Shown piece after piece: positions 19,059 through 28,800 of a stretch of DNA of 64,000 bases. The stretch is from the NCBI GenBank assembly GCA_903840265.1, contig CAIMFH010000201.1, positions 1-64,000 of the forward strand, given 5' to 3'. This DNA is from an uncultured Schlesneria sp. (GTDB lineage Bacteria; Planctomycetota; Planctomycetia; Planctomycetales; Planctomycetaceae). Position numbers and translations under genes: made by a program. Under the pieces are notes generated by a model. That model was not told where the DNA came from. It ran no database searches and saw only the letters and a program-made list of their open reading frames with translations. Every line of letters begins with the position of its first letter. Positions within the stretch are counted from its first letter, which is position 1.

Positions 19059-20096
19059 ATGCAGCTCGATCGCTTGCAGGCCTTGCTGGGCCAGTTCCCT
19101 ACCCGGCGCATTGCCGTGCTGGGTGATTTCTTCTTGGATAAGTATCTGGAAATTGATCCCGCTTTGGGAGAGCCAAGCTTGGAAACGGGCCGCGTGGCTC
19201 ACCAAGTGATCAGTATCCGACGCAGCCCCGGCGCGGCCGGCACGGTGGTGAACAACCTCGCGGCGCTTGGGGCAGGTCAGTTGCACGCCATCGGAGCTAT
19301 CGGAGACGATGGCGAAGGGTACGATCTCTGCCAGGGCCTGGAACGGCTGAAGTGTTCAACCAATGGTTTGCTTCGTTGTTCTGACATGATGACCCCCACG
19401 TATCTCAAGCCGTGCGATACGGGAGTACATGGTTTAGAGGGCGAACATTCTCGCTATGACACGAAGAATCGACTACCGACTTCAGAATCGACGGTGGATG
19501 GAATCATCACGAATCTCGAGCGAATCCTTCCTGAAATCGATGCTTTGATCGTGATGGATCAAGTCGATCAGGCGGATTGCGGTGTCGTCACTGCAGTAGT
19601 TCGCGATCATCTCGCACAATTCGCCAGGCAGTATCCCCATGTTTTGTTTTGGGCAGATAGCCGCCGCTTCATCCGACAGTTCCGGAATGTCACGATCAAA
19701 GCGAATCAGTTTGAAGCCGTACATCAACTGAACCCCGCCGTGGGAGAAGAAGTATCACTCGAAGAACTGAATCGGCTCGTTCCCAAGTTGAGGGCCGAAA
19801 TGGGAGCGACCGTTTTCGTGACGTGTGCCGATCGAGGGATCCTGACCAGCGACCCGGAAATCACGTTGGTGCCCGGAGTCAGAGTGAAAGGCCCAATCGA
19901 TCCGACTGGTGCTGGGGACAGCGCCACGGCAGGTGCAGTACTCTCTCTGACAAGCGGTGCCACACCCGCAGAGGCCGCGCTTGTCGCAAATCTGGTGGCA
20001 TCGACCACGGTCCAGCAATTGGGGACAACGGGCACCGCATCGCCTGCACAAGTCTGCGAAGCACTAGCTGAGTGGACACGGCAGCAGGCGAATTGA
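19059..20096 (+). CDS. PfkB-family carbohydrate kinase (RfaE/HldE N-domain-like)
   Basis: Predicted cytoplasmic sugar kinase. Seen: an N-terminal strand with IAVLGDFFLDKY, as in heptose-7-phosphate kinases and other ribokinase-like enzymes; a glycine-rich patch GAAGTVVNNLAALGA; and the C-terminal PfkB signature DPTGAGDS with catalytic Asp287. Length 345 is normal. The substrate is not certain: resemblance of the N-terminus to RfaE domain I suggests heptose or a related phosphorylated sugar, but the nucleotidyltransferase half of HldE is absent. I chose the ATG at 19059 over the TTG at 19011. The methyltransferase gene begins two bases after its stop, so the two genes are probably cotranscribed. 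Confidence 0.88.
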   Translation: MQLDRLQALLGQFPTRRIAVLGDFFLDKYLEIDPALGEPSLETGRVAHQVISIRRSPGAAGTVVNNLAALGAGQLHAIGAIGDDGEGYDLCQGLERLKCSTNGLLRCSDMMTPTYLKPCDTGVHGLEGEHSRYDTKNRLPTSESTVDGIITNLERILPEIDALIVMDQVDQADCGVVTAVVRDHLAQFARQYPHVLFWADSRRFIRQFRNVTIKANQFEAVHQLNPAVGEEVSLEELNRLVPKLRAEMGATVFVTCADRGILTSDPEITLVPGVRVKGPIDPTGAGDSATAGAVLSLTSGATPAEAALVANLVASTTVQQLGTTGTASPAQVCEALAEWTRQQAN

Positions 20097-20098
20097 AC

Positions 20099-21295
20099 AT
20101 GGACCTCCTTCGTTTTGATTCCGATCCCATTGTGTTGCGTTTGAATCGCGATTTGGCTCGTACGATTAAACGAGGGCACCCGTGGGTGTTCGCAGATGCA
20201 CTACGCGATTTGCCTCGGGCCGTCGCGGGCTCGTCCGCAGTACTGCTCGACAATCGCAAAGGACAGCCGATCGCTGTCGGTTTTTACGATCCTGCGTCAC
20301 CGCTGGCGTTTCGAGTTTGTGATACAGACGGTCGTACGAAGCTCGATCAGCGATGGGCGCACGGCCGATTGCGCGACGCATTAAGTCTGCGCCGATCGCT
20401 GTTTGATTCAACAACGACAGGCTTCCGGCTGGCTAATGGCGAAGGGGATGCGGTACCTGGCTTGGTGATTGATATCTATGGAGAGACGGCTGTCGTAAAA
20501 CTTGACGGGGCCGGGCCCTGTGGTTTCTGGCAAACTGATGGGATTGCTGACTGGCTGTCACGCGAAGCCGCTGTCAGATGTGTCTACGAACGGCGCAAAG
20601 AGCGAAGCCGTGAGGGGCGGCCACTTTTCGGGGACGAGCCGTCAGAACCCGTGACCTTTCTTGAAAACGGGCTGCGTTTTACTTCGGACATCGTTCGCGG
20701 ACAGAAGACAGGATTCTTCCTGGACCAGCGAGACAACAGGCAGACGATCCGCCGCTTGGCTCAAGGTCGAAGTCTCCTGAATTTGTTTGCTTACACGGGC
20801 GGTTTCTCCGTCGCTGCAGGTGTCGGCGGTGCATCGCACGTCACGACGGTAGATTTGGCTCAGCCTGCGATTGATGCCGCGCGACTGCATTGGCGGCTCA
20901 ATGAACTCGATGATGCGACGCACGATGCGATCGCAGTAGACGCCTTCGAATATCTCGACGAAGCAACGTCGAAACGCCGACGATGGGATATCGTCGTAGT
21001 CGATCCCCCGTCGTTCGCTCCGAACCAGGACTCCGTGACGAAAGCGAAGGCCGCGTATCAAACGTTGATCGCTGGGGGAGCTCGAAGTACGGCAAGCGGT
21101 GGCTTGCTGGCTGCGGCATCGTGTTCGAGTCACATCGATTTGCCCGCATTCCTCGCGATATGCGAAGAGGGAATCTCCGAGGCCCGTCGACGCGGTACTG
21201 TGTTGGCAATTCAAGGACAGCCGGCTGACCATCCCAGCCCGCTGGCACTACCAGAATTCCGCTACTTGAAGTTCGTGTTGATCCGAATCGACTGA
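20099..21295 (+). CDS. rlmI: Class I rRNA methyltransferase, RlmI family
   Basis: Predicted to make 5-methylcytosine in 23S rRNA (position 1962 in E. coli) with S-adenosylmethionine. Seen: N-terminal PUA-like domain (LARTIKRGHPWVFADAL), the EEHAD-like middle, RGQKTGFFLDQRDNR, motif I FAYTGGFSVAAG, motif IV VVDPPSF and a late cysteine motif (AASCSSHID). Length 398 is normal. The ATG at 20099 is separated from the kinase stop by two bases; a GTG at 20072 would overlap it by 25 bases and is less likely. Symbol given by family, not by proven specificity. Confidence 0.9.
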   Translation: MDLLRFDSDPIVLRLNRDLARTIKRGHPWVFADALRDLPRAVAGSSAVLLDNRKGQPIAVGFYDPASPLAFRVCDTDGRTKLDQRWAHGRLRDALSLRRSLFDSTTTGFRLANGEGDAVPGLVIDIYGETAVVKLDGAGPCGFWQTDGIADWLSREAAVRCVYERRKERSREGRPLFGDEPSEPVTFLENGLRFTSDIVRGQKTGFFLDQRDNRQTIRRLAQGRSLLNLFAYTGGFSVAAGVGGASHVTTVDLAQPAIDAARLHWRLNELDDATHDAIAVDAFEYLDEATSKRRRWDIVVVDPPSFAPNQDSVTKAKAAYQTLIAGGARSTASGGLLAAASCSSHIDLPAFLAICEEGISEARRRGTVLAIQGQPADHPSPLALPEFRYLKFVLIRID

Positions 21296-21326
21296 ATATC
21301 AACCGGCAACGCAAAGCCAAGAACGA

Positions 21327-22154
21327 CTACGGCACCATCAGTTCGCTGGTCCCATTCGGACCACCCTTGCCGGTCTCGCGAGCCTTCATCTCGATCGTCA
21401 CTTCGGTCGTTGGCTTGAAGGCATCCCGTGGTTCTTGGGGATCTTTGATTTCACGAGTGATCTTGGCGCTCCACCGGGCGACACCAAACGGCACCTCTGG
21501 GCTCTTCCAGATCGTCGATTCCATGATCGTGCGACTCTGCGGACGCTCGGTGGTGACTTGTCCCTGCCATTGCGATGCTGTTTTCACATCCGCCAATCCA
21601 ACTTCAGGATCAACGGAGGCTTCCACTTCACGCAGTTCTCTGAAATAGCCGACTAGGATTCCCAATGGGTACAACTGTAGTGCTGGCTCGGCAATCTCTT
21701 TGGGGTCCGCCTTGCCGACCTTGCGATAGCCCTTTACGAGCGGCAGGAAACTGATTGGCACACCTTCACTGTCGACGTTGTCGGTAATGACCGCTGCGTC
21801 CGGAATCAACACTTTGTAAATCGTCGAACCGGTCAACCCCGTGTCGATTTTGCCGTCAGTCTCGCGGCCTCGATCAATCTTGATCTCGATCCAGCGGCAC
21901 GCGGTCGCCTCGCCCCGATACTCGGCCGATTCGGCTCCGACAGACTTAATCCAGACGTGCTCGATCCAAGGGGTGATTTCGAGATTCCCCGCGGCACCTT
22001 CGGGACGGATTTCGGATTGAGCATAGGTTCCTTCGAACCGGACCCAGGTTCCGTCTTCGGGCAACTGGCAAACCACACCTTGAGCGCACGCGACTTGTCC
22101 AATCACGCAAATGTGAGTGACCAGGCAAATGAATGCTGCGACGAAAACCTTCAT
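21327..22154 (-). CDS. Exported protein of unknown function
   Basis: 275 residues, no recognised family. Seen: a clear signal peptide (KVFVAAFICLVTHICVIG, cleaved near ACAQG), then a mainly beta domain beginning GTWVRFEGTY and containing IEHVWIKSVG and WIEIKIDRGRE. The phrase about pattern W-x-R-x-E-G-T-Y is typical of small planctomycete periplasmic proteins that I cannot name. The start is firm: ATG at 22154 has AGGG eight bases upstream although the frame is open 85 codons further. Cys residues early in the mature protein could form a disulfide. It is divergent from the CobA-HemD gene, 231 bases away. Confidence 0.8.
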   Translation of the reverse strand: MKVFVAAFICLVTHICVIGQVACAQGVVCQLPEDGTWVRFEGTYAQSEIRPEGAAGNLEITPWIEHVWIKSVGAESAEYRGEATACRWIEIKIDRGRETDGKIDTGLTGSTIYKVLIPDAAVITDNVDSEGVPISFLPLVKGYRKVGKADPKEIAEPALQLYPLGILVGYFRELREVEASVDPEVGLADVKTASQWQGQVTTERPQSRTIMESTIWKSPEVPFGVARWSAKITREIKDPQEPRDAFKPTTEVTIEMKARETGKGGPNGTSELMVP

Positions 22155-22385
22155 CGGAATATACCCTTCCAGACCAGAAACTGTCCGAATGTCCAAGTCT
22201 GGCAGACGTTGGCACCCCTGACAAGATCGAATCGCCGCCGAAATCACAATCGTGGCAAGGGGTTTCGGGGTTGTTTCATCCGTTCCGAGTTTCTCGACGA
22301 CAGCAGGGTGGCTACGATGGAATTCCGTTTCCAACGATCGCGCCTTGGCGGCCCTCTCTAACACTCCATCCAGCCTCTCCGACCT

Positions 22386-23945
22386 ATGACCGCAGAAAAA
22401 ACATCTCAAACGCCCGCAATATCAGTAGGACGCGTCTACCTTGTCGGCGCAGGACCGGGAGATCCCGGCCTGCTAACTCTGCGTGGAGCCGAATGCCTAC
22501 AGCAGGCGGAACTCGTGCTGTACGATGGACTTGTTAACCCGCTGCTGTTGCGACACAGTCGGGCGAATTCCGAGCGAACGTGTCGTGCTGAGGGGCCGAC
22601 AGGGCGTCATATTCCTCAGGAAGAGATCAATCAACGCCTGATTGCGGCCGCTCGGCAAGGCAAGACGGTGGTGCGCCTGAAGGGGGGCGACCCCTTTATC
22701 TTCGGACGGGGTTCCGAAGAGGCTGCGGCTCTGCGAGAAGCTGGGATTCCTTTCGAAGTTGTGCCGGGAATCACCGCCGCGACGGCCGCCGCCGTTTACA
22801 CAGGAATTTCCCTGACTCATCGCGATCATGCGTCGGCGGTCGCTTTTATCACCGGACACGAAGATCCGGCCAAGCCTGCGTCCGCATTGGACTATGAGGC
22901 GCTGGCTCGGTTTCCCGGAACGCTCGTCTTTTATATGGGACTTCATCGACTGGACGCGATCGCTTCGGCGTTGGTCGCTGCCGGAAAGCCTGCCACCACG
23001 CCTGTGTGTGTCGTCTGCCGCGCAACCCAGCCGCTGCAGCGGACTGTCACGGGGACTTTGGCAGATGTCGCTTCCGTCGTCAGCGCGGCTGGCCTGCATC
23101 CCCCCTCGCTGGTGATTGTGGGAGACTGCGTGAAGATGCGGGAGCAGGCTCGCTGGTTCGAAGACCGGCCGTTGTTCGGCCTGCGAATCGGTATAACCCG
23201 CCCGGAAGAGCAGTCGACCGATGCGGCGAGGCGCGCGTATGAGTTGGGGGCATTGCCTGTTCTGCTGCCCACGATCGAAATCGCCCCGCCCGAAGATTGG
23301 ACCGCCGTCGACAATGTACTCGGTCGCCTGGATCAGTTCGATTGGATCATCTGGACAAGTTCCAATGGCGTGCGAGGGTTATTGGGGCGGCTCTGGGAAC
23401 TGGGTGGCGATACTCGCCGCCTCAATCACGCACAACTGGCTTGCATCGGTACCTCGACCGCAGCCGAATTGGAAAAGTACTCGCTGCGCGCCGATGTTGT
23501 CCCGCCAGAATATCGGGCAGAATCGCTTGCTGCTGAATTGAGTTCGAAAGTCTCGGGGAAGCGAGTTCTTTGGGCACGCGCCAGTCGAGGTCGTGACGTG
23601 CTTCCTCAAGAACTGACGAATGCCGGCGCCTCGCTGGAACAAGTCGTCGTCTATCACAATCGCGACGTTCCGACACTTCCGGCACACGAATTAAGACAGA
23701 TTGAAAGAGGGGAACTCGACTGGATCGCACTGTCCAGCCCCTCGATTGCTCGCTCGCTGGCACGTCTACTGACACCGAGTGCTCGACAGCATGTCGGATC
23801 CAGAACGCGCCTGGCCAGTATCAGCCCCGTGACGACGGCGGCCGCGCTTGAAGTCGGATTACCCATCGCGGCCGAGGCGACCACGTATACGTGGGAAGGT
23901 TTGTTTCAGTGTATGGTGAAGTTGGAATTGGAGCGAACTCAATAG
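22386..23945 (+). CDS. cobA-hemD: Fused uroporphyrinogen-III C-methyltransferase / uroporphyrinogen-III synthase (CobA-HemD)
   Basis: Two tetrapyrrole enzymes in one 519-residue chain. Residues about 15-255 are the SAM-dependent methyltransferase that makes precorrin-2 toward siroheme or cobalamin: motifs VGAGPGDPGLLTLRG, GGDPFIFGRG, PGITAATAAA. Residues about 265-510 are HemD, which closes hydroxymethylbilane to uroporphyrinogen III: segments TRPEEQSTDAARRAYELGA, IIWTSSNGVRGL and LSSPSIARSLARL. Such fusions are known in several bacterial groups. The fusion joins the branch-point product to its consumer. No other heme or siroheme gene is beside it. Confidence 0.94.
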   Translation: MTAEKTSQTPAISVGRVYLVGAGPGDPGLLTLRGAECLQQAELVLYDGLVNPLLLRHSRANSERTCRAEGPTGRHIPQEEINQRLIAAARQGKTVVRLKGGDPFIFGRGSEEAAALREAGIPFEVVPGITAATAAAVYTGISLTHRDHASAVAFITGHEDPAKPASALDYEALARFPGTLVFYMGLHRLDAIASALVAAGKPATTPVCVVCRATQPLQRTVTGTLADVASVVSAAGLHPPSLVIVGDCVKMREQARWFEDRPLFGLRIGITRPEEQSTDAARRAYELGALPVLLPTIEIAPPEDWTAVDNVLGRLDQFDWIIWTSSNGVRGLLGRLWELGGDTRRLNHAQLACIGTSTAAELEKYSLRADVVPPEYRAESLAAELSSKVSGKRVLWARASRGRDVLPQELTNAGASLEQVVVYHNRDVPTLPAHELRQIERGELDWIALSSPSIARSLARLLTPSARQHVGSRTRLASISPVTTAAALEVGLPIAAEATTYTWEGLFQCMVKLELERTQ

Positions 23946-24027
23946 CGTTCTGACATGACGCTAGCGGCATTTCAAAGTTTTCGGTCAGCTTGGTGGGTGA
24001 GGCGACAAGCTCACGAGGATCGCGGCC

Positions 24028-24492
24028 GTGGAAGGTGACAATCAGCAATTACGAATGCTGTCGATTGCTCACTACGTCGTGGCAGGAATGATGGCGTTGT
24101 CTGCCTGCATCCCACTGATTCACGTCACGTTCGGCCTGTTGCTGTTCTTGCATCCACCAGAGAAAGGATCAGGTGGCGAACCGTTTCCTGCCCAATTTCT
24201 CGGACTGATCGTTGCGGGTGCGGGAACCTTGATGATCGTATTCGGTTGGGCAATGGCAATCTGCATCCTATTGGCGGGGCGATCGCTGGAACAACGACGG
24301 CGTTATGGTTTTTGCATGGTGGTTGCCGCGATCACCTGCTTGTTCCCACCTTTCTGTACGGCATTGGGAGTGTTGACGCTGATCGTACTGTCGCGTCCCT
24401 CTGTCCAGACTCAATTTGGGCAAGCGGAACCGCTTCAAGAGTCTTTGGACGACATTCCCTTCGCCGACGATCGCGAAGCAACGACGAGTTGA
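24028..24492 (+). CDS. Small membrane protein of unknown function
   Basis: 154 residues with three or four predicted transmembrane helices (YVVAGMMALSACIPLIHVTF, LIVAGAGTLMIVFGWAMAI, CMVVAAITCLFPPFCTALGV) and a short acidic C-terminal tail. Similar small proteins, often annotated as hypothetical, are frequent in Planctomycetes. Start is GTG at 24028. Its last 161 bases are also read on the other strand as the C-terminus of the amidohydrolase gene. Confidence 0.75.
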   Translation: MEGDNQQLRMLSIAHYVVAGMMALSACIPLIHVTFGLLLFLHPPEKGSGGEPFPAQFLGLIVAGAGTLMIVFGWAMAICILLAGRSLEQRRRYGFCMVVAAITCLFPPFCTALGVLTLIVLSRPSVQTQFGQAEPLQESLDDIPFADDREATTS

Positions 24493-25429
24493 AGAAGATG
24501 CGTTCGGCAGTCTTCCGCAGCAGCCAAGCTTTATCTTCGACAGACACGAAATCGAGTTTGTCCTTGATCAGGCTGATTGACGCTTTGTAATTGTTCGCGC
24601 CTTGGATCTGATACGGGCAGTCACTGGCCCACATCAGGCGCTGGGGCCCGAAGGCGTCGTACAGGCGTTTGATCATTGGTATCAATTCGACATGCGGCGG
24701 CTTCTTCTGCCCCAAAGCGTAAAATGCGGAAAGTTTCACGCAAGTTTGCTTGTGCCGCGCGAGATGAACTAATTTCTGGATGTCTTCGTCCCGCATCTGG
24801 CCATCAGTACCGATTCTCGCAAAGTGGTCGATCACCACCGGCGTCTCCGGGTTTTGCTCGCACATCGCGTCAATGCCGGGAAGTTGTTCTGGATTCAGCA
24901 GACAGCACATGGCCTGCCTTGTTTCGGCGCCGGTCTTCCACATCTGACGCATCCCTGCGGTGTTCAGCCAATTCTCGGGTTGAACTTTGCGAATGAAGGG
25001 GGTGATACGAAATCCGGTCACGCCCAGCGGCTGCAGCCGTTTCATTTCGGCTCCTGCATTCGATTGGTGATCGTCCACCATTCCAACGACTCGAAACCGC
25101 TTGGGATGACGACGAACGGCATCGATGAGGTAGGAGTTATCGAAGAGGTGGAAAACCGAATGCTGAATGAAGACGACCCGCGTCACCCCTTCGGGGCCGG
25201 CAATCGCCATCAGCTCATCATCGGTGAAACTTGCAGGTTCAAGATCTCGCTTTGTCAGTCCTGCGACCAGAGGAAACTTGTCGGTCTCGGAGGGCCAGAT
25301 ATGCGAGTGTGCATCAATCCAACCATCGCCCTCTTCTGCCTGGACTGCTGATGTCAGGACCGAAAGTCCAGCAGCCATGGCGCCGGATTTGATCGCCTGC
25401 CGCCGTGTCATAGAGCCCCATTCGTTCAT
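24332..25429 (-). CDS. Tat-exported amidohydrolase (amidohydrolase-2 family) with antisense-encoded tail
   Basis: Predicted metal-dependent hydrolase of the TIM-barrel amidohydrolase superfamily. Seen: Tat-like signal (MTRRQAIKSGAMAAGLS), metal motif DAHSHIWP (His41, His43), VVIDHFARIG, and MWASDCPY with the late Asp. Substrate unknown. The family normally ends near AERIFF; that point falls exactly at the stop codon of the plus-strand membrane-protein gene (24490-24492). The remaining 52 codons, rich in Arg, are the complement of that gene and look non-homologous, as if the original stop had been lost. Start at 25429 chosen because of AGGAAC upstream and the signal peptide. Confidence 0.85.
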   Translation of the reverse strand: MNEWGSMTRRQAIKSGAMAAGLSVLTSAVQAEEGDGWIDAHSHIWPSETDKFPLVAGLTKRDLEPASFTDDELMAIAGPEGVTRVVFIQHSVFHLFDNSYLIDAVRRHPKRFRVVGMVDDHQSNAGAEMKRLQPLGVTGFRITPFIRKVQPENWLNTAGMRQMWKTGAETRQAMCCLLNPEQLPGIDAMCEQNPETPVVIDHFARIGTDGQMRDEDIQKLVHLARHKQTCVKLSAFYALGQKKPPHVELIPMIKRLYDAFGPQRLMWASDCPYQIQGANNYKASISLIKDKLDFVSVEDKAWLLRKTAERIFFNSSLLRDRRRRECRPKTLEAVPLAQIESGQRDATVRSASTLPMPYRKVGTSR

Positions 25430-25848
25430 CGCGCGTTCCTGTTCTAGTTGCGGTAAGGAGCATGACATCAACGGCCACTATAACTCACCTCAAGCAGATT
25501 GTCAGAACGCGTCAATCCCAAGCGGGAACTGCCCAAAACACGGAGTCACCCTGACGCCAGTGGCAGGTTCCGCCGTTTCTGGGCAAGTGGCATCCGCCGA
25601 CATCGGCCATTCAAAGCAGTTCGTCCGCATCTGAAGGTGCAACCGGAGTGTGAGACTTTGTGGCTTATGACGAAAGTAGCTTTTGTAGCGGTAATTCGCT
25701 CAACAGCGTCGCCCTACTTTTCCGAAAATTACGGATAACCGCTAGAGGTGGAATAACCGTCAAGGTCCCGGACCGCGCGGGATTAGCGGGAATTGTGGCT
25801 GGGCAGGGGTGGCGTGCGAGGTCTTCTCAGCAGTCGCTGGAGCAACCG
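25430..25848. other. Intergenic region upstream of the giant surface protein
   Basis: 419 bases between divergent genes. The frame of the large gene is open through its right part (from 25660) but has no ribosome binding site or signal peptide there, so I treat it as leader. No convincing promoter or hairpin was found. Confidence 0.45.
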
Positions 25849-28800
25849 ATGAATCTTCGAATCAAACGGTGTTGGTCAGGACTCATGGCTTGGGCCGCTT
25901 TGACGGGTATTGCCGTCGCTCAAGCACCAAATGAGCCGGAAGGGTCTGTGAAACTGGGACAACCCCCAGTGACTCAGGCATCGCCCGAGGCCACTGAAGG
26001 CACCGTCCAATTAGGTACGGCACCGGCTGCCGATCCGGGGCCGCTGACACAGCTTTCGGCGCCTGGTATCGGGTACAGTAACGCTGGCGGGGGCGGTGGT
26101 GGCAACTACTTCCCGTTCCAGAACGTTGATAACCGGTATCAGCCGCGCTACAACATTGATAACCGTGGCGGCGGGCTCTACGGCTATACTGGCGGTTACA
26201 CCACCATCGGTGCGTTCGTGCCGTTCTCCATCGACGCGGATGACGAAGCGATTTTCTTCGTCGACGGTCGCGGGTTGATCACCTATGACAACCAAGGCGG
26301 CGGTGCCAACGTGGGTGCCGGCTGGCGATGGTGGATGCGTGAGTTCGACTCCGTTGTGGGCCTGTCGACCTGGTACGACAACTCGAACGGCGGCATCGGA
26401 CCCAACTTCAACCAGGTCGGTCTCAGCTTTGAATACCTAAGCCGCTACGTGGACTACCGCATCAACGGGTATATCCCGGTTGGTGCGAAAGATCACATTG
26501 GGTCGTCGGCATTGGCCTCGACTGCTTCCTGCATGGGCAATAACATTGTCTTCCAACGCACGACGCAGGTCGCCCAGGCTTACACTGGTTTAGACTTCGA
26601 AACAGGTGGTCCGCTGCCGCTGATCGGTCGCTATGGAGTGAACGGCTACATCGGCGGTTACCACTTTATGGGAACGGGGCAAGCTGGTGGCAGCTTTACG
26701 GGTGTGAGCGGACGTTTCCTGTCGCAAATTAACGAAGACGTTTCGTTCGGTATGCAGGTCACTAGCGATCACACGTTCGGTCTGAACACGCAGTTCCAGG
26801 TCTTCGTTACTCTTCCAGATGGTATGCCCAGTCGCTGGATGCGTAACCCAACGGTTCAAGATCGCATGACGCAGTCCGTCTTCCGTCAGTTCCGAGCGAT
26901 CACGCATATCGACTCGGTGAAGACGAATGAAGAGGCGATTAATCCGCTGACCAACAAGCCATACTTCGTGGCCTTCATCAATCCAAACCTGACCACCGGT
27001 GGTGCTGGTACGGACGAGAATCCATTCAATTCGGTTGCTCAATTCAACAGCCTGACTGCACTGCAGCGAGCATCCTACGATGTCATTCTCGTGAATGGTC
27101 GTGTTGACGGCACCAGTACCAATCTTGATACCGGTTTGGGCACCGCAGCTCCCGCATTGGGACTGCAACTGTCAAACAATCAGCACCTCTGGGGTGCGAA
27201 CATCGTGCATGATTTTGTGACGCCGAGCGGAACATTCCAGTTCCAATGCTCGGACGGTTCGGCAACACCGATTCTGGTGAACCAGCAGACGACCGGCGGC
27301 AACGTGATTACCCTGGCCAACAACAACGAAGTGTCTGGCTTCACAATCAACGGTGCGACACCACTCGGAACGCAAAACTATGGCATCCGCAGCCAGGCAG
27401 GTGGAATCACGGGCGGCTTCAACATCAACAACAACAACTTCATCAATACTCTGTCTGCAGTCCAGTTGACACATAGCGGCAGTGCTGTGGGTCGGCTGGT
27501 GAACAACACCGTGACAGGTGGTCCAGCAACGGGATCCGCAATCGGATTCCAATCGAATGCTGGCTTCGAAGTGACGCAGACCGCTGGAACGCTTGGCCTG
27601 TACGTTCAGGGCAATACGATCACCAACGTCAAGGGTGAAGATGCCAATGGAAATGGCGTTCTCGATCCGGGCGAAGACACGAATGGCAATGCCACGCTCG
27701 ATATGGGCATCGGAATGCGATTCGTCGCCACCGGTGCTACGGCTGTGATCAATGCCAACGATCCGACAAACACGACCCTACCCTTGGGTATTCTTAGCAA
27801 CACTGTCAGTGGTAGCGGAGCGGGGATCGAACTTGACGCGTTGGCGGGCGGGAAGGTTAGTGCTGCCGTCCAGGGTAATACTCTCAGCAACAACACAACC
27901 GACTCCAGTGTGGTCCCAACAGCAGGATTCGGCTTCAAGGCTGTGGCCGACGGGGTTGGCAGTGTGATGACGATCGGAACATACGTCGACAACCAAACCA
28001 ACAACAACGAAGGTGACGGTGCGGTACTCGCCGCACGCAATGGTGGAGCACTGCAGGTTGTGGGCGACATCGTCGGCCCTCAGTCAGGCAGTACCGCCGT
28101 CGGCGATACCTTCACCGGCAACAAGGGCGATGGTCTGCGAGTTGAAGCGGATAATGGAAACGTGCTGATTAAGTCAATCACCAGCACGACGTTCGATACG
28201 AATGGCAAAAACGGCCTGAATCTGGTGACCACGAATGGCGGTGTGATCCAGATCACTGATCCGTTGGCTGGGAATTCCTTCACCGGAAATGGACTCAATG
28301 GTCTGTTGGTCAATGCACAGAGTGGGACGATCGATGTCATGCTTAACACCACGACATTGCCGAACATCTTCACCACGAACGGCGGCGACGGATTGTTGTT
28401 CCAGACCGCCACAGGTGGTCAGATTGACATAGACCTAGCCGGTGTGAAATCGACTGGCAATACAAAAGACGGGATCGGGTTCTTCCTGGATGGCGGCGTG
28501 ATCAACGTCACAAACATTCAGTCAAACATTGCCACAGGCAACGGCCGGGACGGCCTGAGCATTGTCAATAGTAATGGTGGCACCTTCAACACCAATCTCA
28601 TTGGTGGCTTGACCCCAGCCTTGGGGAACGATTTCTCGAACAATGGACGTGCGGGCCTGTTCTTCGGTGGTGTGACTCCACCAACGCCGCTGTCGCAAAA
28701 CAACATTGTCCAAATCGCCAACAACAACTTTAACCGCACCACAACCGGAACCGACGGGATCCTGTTCGACACGACGAACGTTCTGACCTCGAACTCTGGT

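Noticed and set aside
25660-25848. Upstream in-frame extension (63 codons) of the giant surface protein
   Set aside because: The stretch lacks a ribosome binding site and would bury the signal peptide; the ATG at 25849 has GGAG and begins at the signal peptide.
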